From Proteiniphilum sp. (GTDB taxonomy: Bacteria; Bacteroidota; Bacteroidia; Bacteroidales; Dysgonomonadaceae): a stretch of DNA of 16,148 nt. Shown here in pieces: positions 13,759-16,148 of this stretch; positions within the stretch are counted from its first letter, which is position 1; the number at the start of each line of letters is the position of its first letter. Under the pieces are notes generated by a model. It did no database searches, had not been told where the DNA came from, and saw nothing but the letters and a program-made list of their open reading frames with translations. Where the stretch lies: NCBI GenBank assembly GCA_031284475.1, contig JAISZV010000326.1:1-16148 (forward strand), in the 5' to 3' direction. The position numbers were made by a program, and so were the translations under genes.

Positions 13759-16098
13759 TTACTCCCCGAAACTGACGTATATCCTAAAACTGTTCGCAGG
13801 GATGGTAATAGGCATTGTTCCCGAAGGCACATAGAGCGTTGCAGGCGGACTCATGTAATTATACCACAATCCGGTTTTCGGGAAGGTTGCCTCCGTTGCG
13901 ATGGGGTTATTGGTGAAGTTTCCAATCACCACCACCTGTTTCGCTTCGCCGAATGAGGAGAGGGTAATAGACCTGCCGGTTTCCCAAAATGAGGGCGTTA
14001 CTTTCCAATCGAGACCGGCAGTAGCATTGAACAGTTCCGGATGATCGAAACGAAGCGCAATCAGTTTTGCGTAAACGTCGTGCAGTTCTTTTCGTTGCGC
14101 TACATCCGCATAATCCCATTTGACGGGCTTCTTGCCGGTACGCCCGTTCTGCTCAATGGAAACATCATATCCCACCTCTCCGAACTGCCAGATCATTTTG
14201 GGGCCGGGAACGGTGAAGAAGAAAGCGGCGTTGGCCGCTAACTGCGCCGTCTGCGCACTGAGGCTTGTCTTGAGGTTTTCGCTGCCCCATTGGGTTTGTT
14301 TATAGGCGGCGCGTTCTTCGTCGTGGCTCTCCATGTAGCTTACCAGGCTGTTCGCGGGACGGGAAGCTCCGTAATAGGTTCCCGAAAAACCGGAATCTTC
14401 CTTATATCCCATCGCCGCCTGGCAGTACGCATGGTTCATATTGCGCCAGACCATCATCCCCGCATCGCTTAATTCCTTTTCCTCCGCGTCATCGGCAAAA
14501 TGTTCCAGGATAACCGGCGCGTCCGGTTTTATCTCTTTTACGGCATTGTTGTATTCTTTCAGGATAGCGATGCGGGATGCATCATAATTGCCTGCCGTTG
14601 ATTCCGTTGATTGCTTCTGCGTGAAGCCTTTGGTCAAGTCGAACCGGAAGCCATCGATATGGTATTCTTTCAGCAGGAATTGCAGGTTGCGTTTCACAAA
14701 CTCCTTCACCAAGTCCGATTCGTGATTGAAATCGTGGAATACGCTATAAGGATGAGGCGCAACTACATTGAAGTAAGGATTATTGGCTGCCGTACGGTTA
14801 TTGCCTGCGTCCCACCACATTTTTGCAAACGGATTAGCGCCGGTAGCGTGATTGTAAACCACATCGAGTATCACCGCCATGCCCCGTTGGTGGCACGCAT
14901 CAATAAACTCTTTGTACATCCGGTCGCTGCCGTAGGCTTTGTCCATCGCAAAGAAGAAAGCGGGATTATATCCCCAACTGTCGTTGCCGTCGAACTCCTG
15001 TACCGGCATCAGTTCGACGGCATTCACGCCGAGCGATTGCAGGTAATCCAACTTGGACATTGCGCCGTTGATGTCGCCGCTCTCCGTGAAATCGCGGAGT
15101 AACATCTCGTAAATGACCATATTGTCCCGTGCGGGAACCTCGAAACCGGCCACCTGCCAGGTATAGGTTTCCGGTCGGGTTTGGAATATCGAAACAATGC
15201 CAACGGCTCCTTCAGGATAGGTTTTGTTGCCGGGATAGGTGGATGATGAAATATAGGGATCGTTCGACGGGTCGAGTATTTTGCGTGCGTAGGGATCGGC
15301 TACCCGGATGGGATCGCCGCCGGTTTTACCTATATAATACTGGAAAGCATACTCCTTAGCGGGATCCAGACCGTTGACCGTAATCCACCAGCAACCGGCG
15401 GCGTCGTCGCGGAACATCTGTGATTTCTCGTCGTTACTCAGCTTCCAACCGTTGAAGTCGCCGATAACATGGGCGAAATCTTTACTCTCGCCGTTTTTAT
15501 CCTTGTCGTATAACGCCAATGTAACGGTGTTGTTATTCACAATATTGATGCCGTAGTTCAGTCCGGCCGGCATGGGACTGCGTTTTATCGCGCCCGGTTG
15601 AAAGGGCGTGTGTTTGCTGTCGTTTATATTTTCGATAAAGAAATCTTCCGCAAATCCTTTCTTTGTTCCGTCGGCGCTGCGGATAACGATCCCTATCTTT
15701 GTGACGGGCGTCTCCCCCGACCCAAACCATTGGCGAATGGAAGGAGTGAACAGGATGCTCCATGCGCTTTGTTCGCCCTCTACTTTGGTCATTTTACATT
15801 TGGCCGAGTTTTGGTTCCATTCGGCAGGGACGAATTGCCACGCGCCTTCCGATATAATACCGGTATGAATGTAAACGTCGCCCGTATAATTATAGAGCGG
15901 CGAGCCGGAAGCCGCTTTGAACCATAAGGTCAGTTCCTTGTCGGCGTCCGCTTTTTCGGGGCTCCATGAAAGCCCTTCTTTAATTGTTGCAGGCGGCTCA
16001 GGCTTAGGTTCCGGTTTGGGTTCGGGAACATCTTTCCCGCAAGCAAAGGCGAAAAGCAGGAGAAATAGTATATAGAATGTTTTGGGGGATATTTGCAT
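13759..16098 (-). CDS. GH13 alpha-amylase/pullulanase-type lipoprotein
   Basis: A 779-aa secreted lipoprotein. The signal peptide ends at a lipobox, LLLFAFAC, with lipidation at C20, followed by a Pro/Glu/Lys linker (22-37). Residues about 41-165 form an N-terminal beta-rich domain I cannot name, possibly starch-binding; about 185-260 look like a CBM48/E-set domain (HVIGDFNGWKL). The GH13 barrel covers about 325-690: region I DVVYNH (412-417), region II GFRFD with nucleophile D487, region III acid/base E532 in LEHFAD, region IV SHDEER with D593. A beta-rich domain C closes the protein. It should cleave alpha-1,4 or alpha-1,6 bonds of starch-like glucans at the envelope; which bond is not decided. 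The frame stays open upstream to the window edge, but the lipoprotein signal fixes ATG 16098 well. Confidence 0.93.
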   Translation of the reverse strand: MQISPKTFYILFLLLFAFACGKDVPEPKPEPKPEPPATIKEGLSWSPEKADADKELTLWFKAASGSPLYNYTGDVYIHTGIISEGAWQFVPAEWNQNSAKCKMTKVEGEQSAWSILFTPSIRQWFGSGETPVTKIGIVIRSADGTKKGFAEDFFIENINDSKHTPFQPGAIKRSPMPAGLNYGINIVNNNTVTLALYDKDKNGESKDFAHVIGDFNGWKLSNDEKSQMFRDDAAGCWWITVNGLDPAKEYAFQYYIGKTGGDPIRVADPYARKILDPSNDPYISSSTYPGNKTYPEGAVGIVSIFQTRPETYTWQVAGFEVPARDNMVIYEMLLRDFTESGDINGAMSKLDYLQSLGVNAVELMPVQEFDGNDSWGYNPAFFFAMDKAYGSDRMYKEFIDACHQRGMAVILDVVYNHATGANPFAKMWWDAGNNRTAANNPYFNVVAPHPYSVFHDFNHESDLVKEFVKRNLQFLLKEYHIDGFRFDLTKGFTQKQSTESTAGNYDASRIAILKEYNNAVKEIKPDAPVILEHFADDAEEKELSDAGMMVWRNMNHAYCQAAMGYKEDSGFSGTYYGASRPANSLVSYMESHDEERAAYKQTQWGSENLKTSLSAQTAQLAANAAFFFTVPGPKMIWQFGEVGYDVSIEQNGRTGKKPVKWDYADVAQRKELHDVYAKLIALRFDHPELFNATAGLDWKVTPSFWETGRSITLSSFGEAKQVVVIGNFTNNPIATEATFPKTGLWYNYMSPPATLYVPSGTMPITIPANSFRIYVSFGE

Positions 16099-16148
16099 TG
16101 TTATACGTTTTTTTTTCGGTTCGTATTTATACTCCGCGAGTTCACCGG

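Noticed and set aside
1..16148. tRNA, rRNA, prophage, integrative element or defence island
   Set aside because: No tRNA-like cloverleaf, integrase, structural phage gene or defence gene set was recognised on either strand.

Overview
The window looks like a chromosomal segment of a Bacteroidetes bacterium, most likely order Bacteroidales. Three things support this: several intergenic regions carry exact matches to the Bacteroidetes -7 promoter element TAnnTTTG; there are clade-typical genes (a DUF3822 protein next to rsmD, a short RecD-like helicase, a coiled-coil lipoprotein resembling Cbp1, a TonB-dependent receptor, and a lipoprotein alpha-amylase); and Shine-Dalgarno signals are weak. The genus cannot be fixed from the sequence alone.

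Left part (1-2881, all minus strand). The 5' two hundred or so codons of a BtuB-like TonB-dependent outer-membrane receptor run off the left edge. Next comes a three-gene operon read right to left: a small membrane-anchored protein with a pseudopilin-like look, a DUF3822 protein, and the 16S rRNA methyltransferase RsmD. The last two overlap by 10 bp.

Middle (2956-7556, plus strand). A RecD-like ATP-dependent helicase diverges from that operon. It is followed by a conserved Bacteroidetes protein of unknown function translationally close to RsmI (16S rRNA 2'-O-methyltransferase), a coiled-coil lipoprotein that ends at a good intrinsic terminator, and a YjjG-type HAD nucleotidase. The HAD gene converges on an orphan arginine deiminase gene (minus strand, 7557-8822), and the two stop codons touch.

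Right part (8913-16148). A LacI-family regulator is followed by an MFS sugar transporter, a MepM-like M23 peptidase lipoprotein, a broken YafQ-type toxin-antitoxin remnant, a noncoding tandem-repeat block, and a convergent GH13 alpha-amylase lipoprotein (minus strand). LacI, MFS transporter and amylase together suggest a small alpha-glucan/maltooligosaccharide locus: the amylase cuts starch at the cell surface or in the periplasm, the MFS protein imports the products, and LacI senses sugar. This functional link is inferred from families and proximity.

No complete new defence or mobile system is visible. The most unusual parts are noncoding: (a) an MITE-like element of about 110 bp directly after the lacI stop codon, with 12-bp terminal inverted repeats, a 9-bp flanking direct repeat and an interior of three 23-bp repeats; (b) five tandem 22-bp hairpin-forming units plus one inverted unit at 13359-13485; (c) the toxin-antitoxin remnant with an in-frame amber codon; and (d) a long hairpin just after the amylase stop codon.
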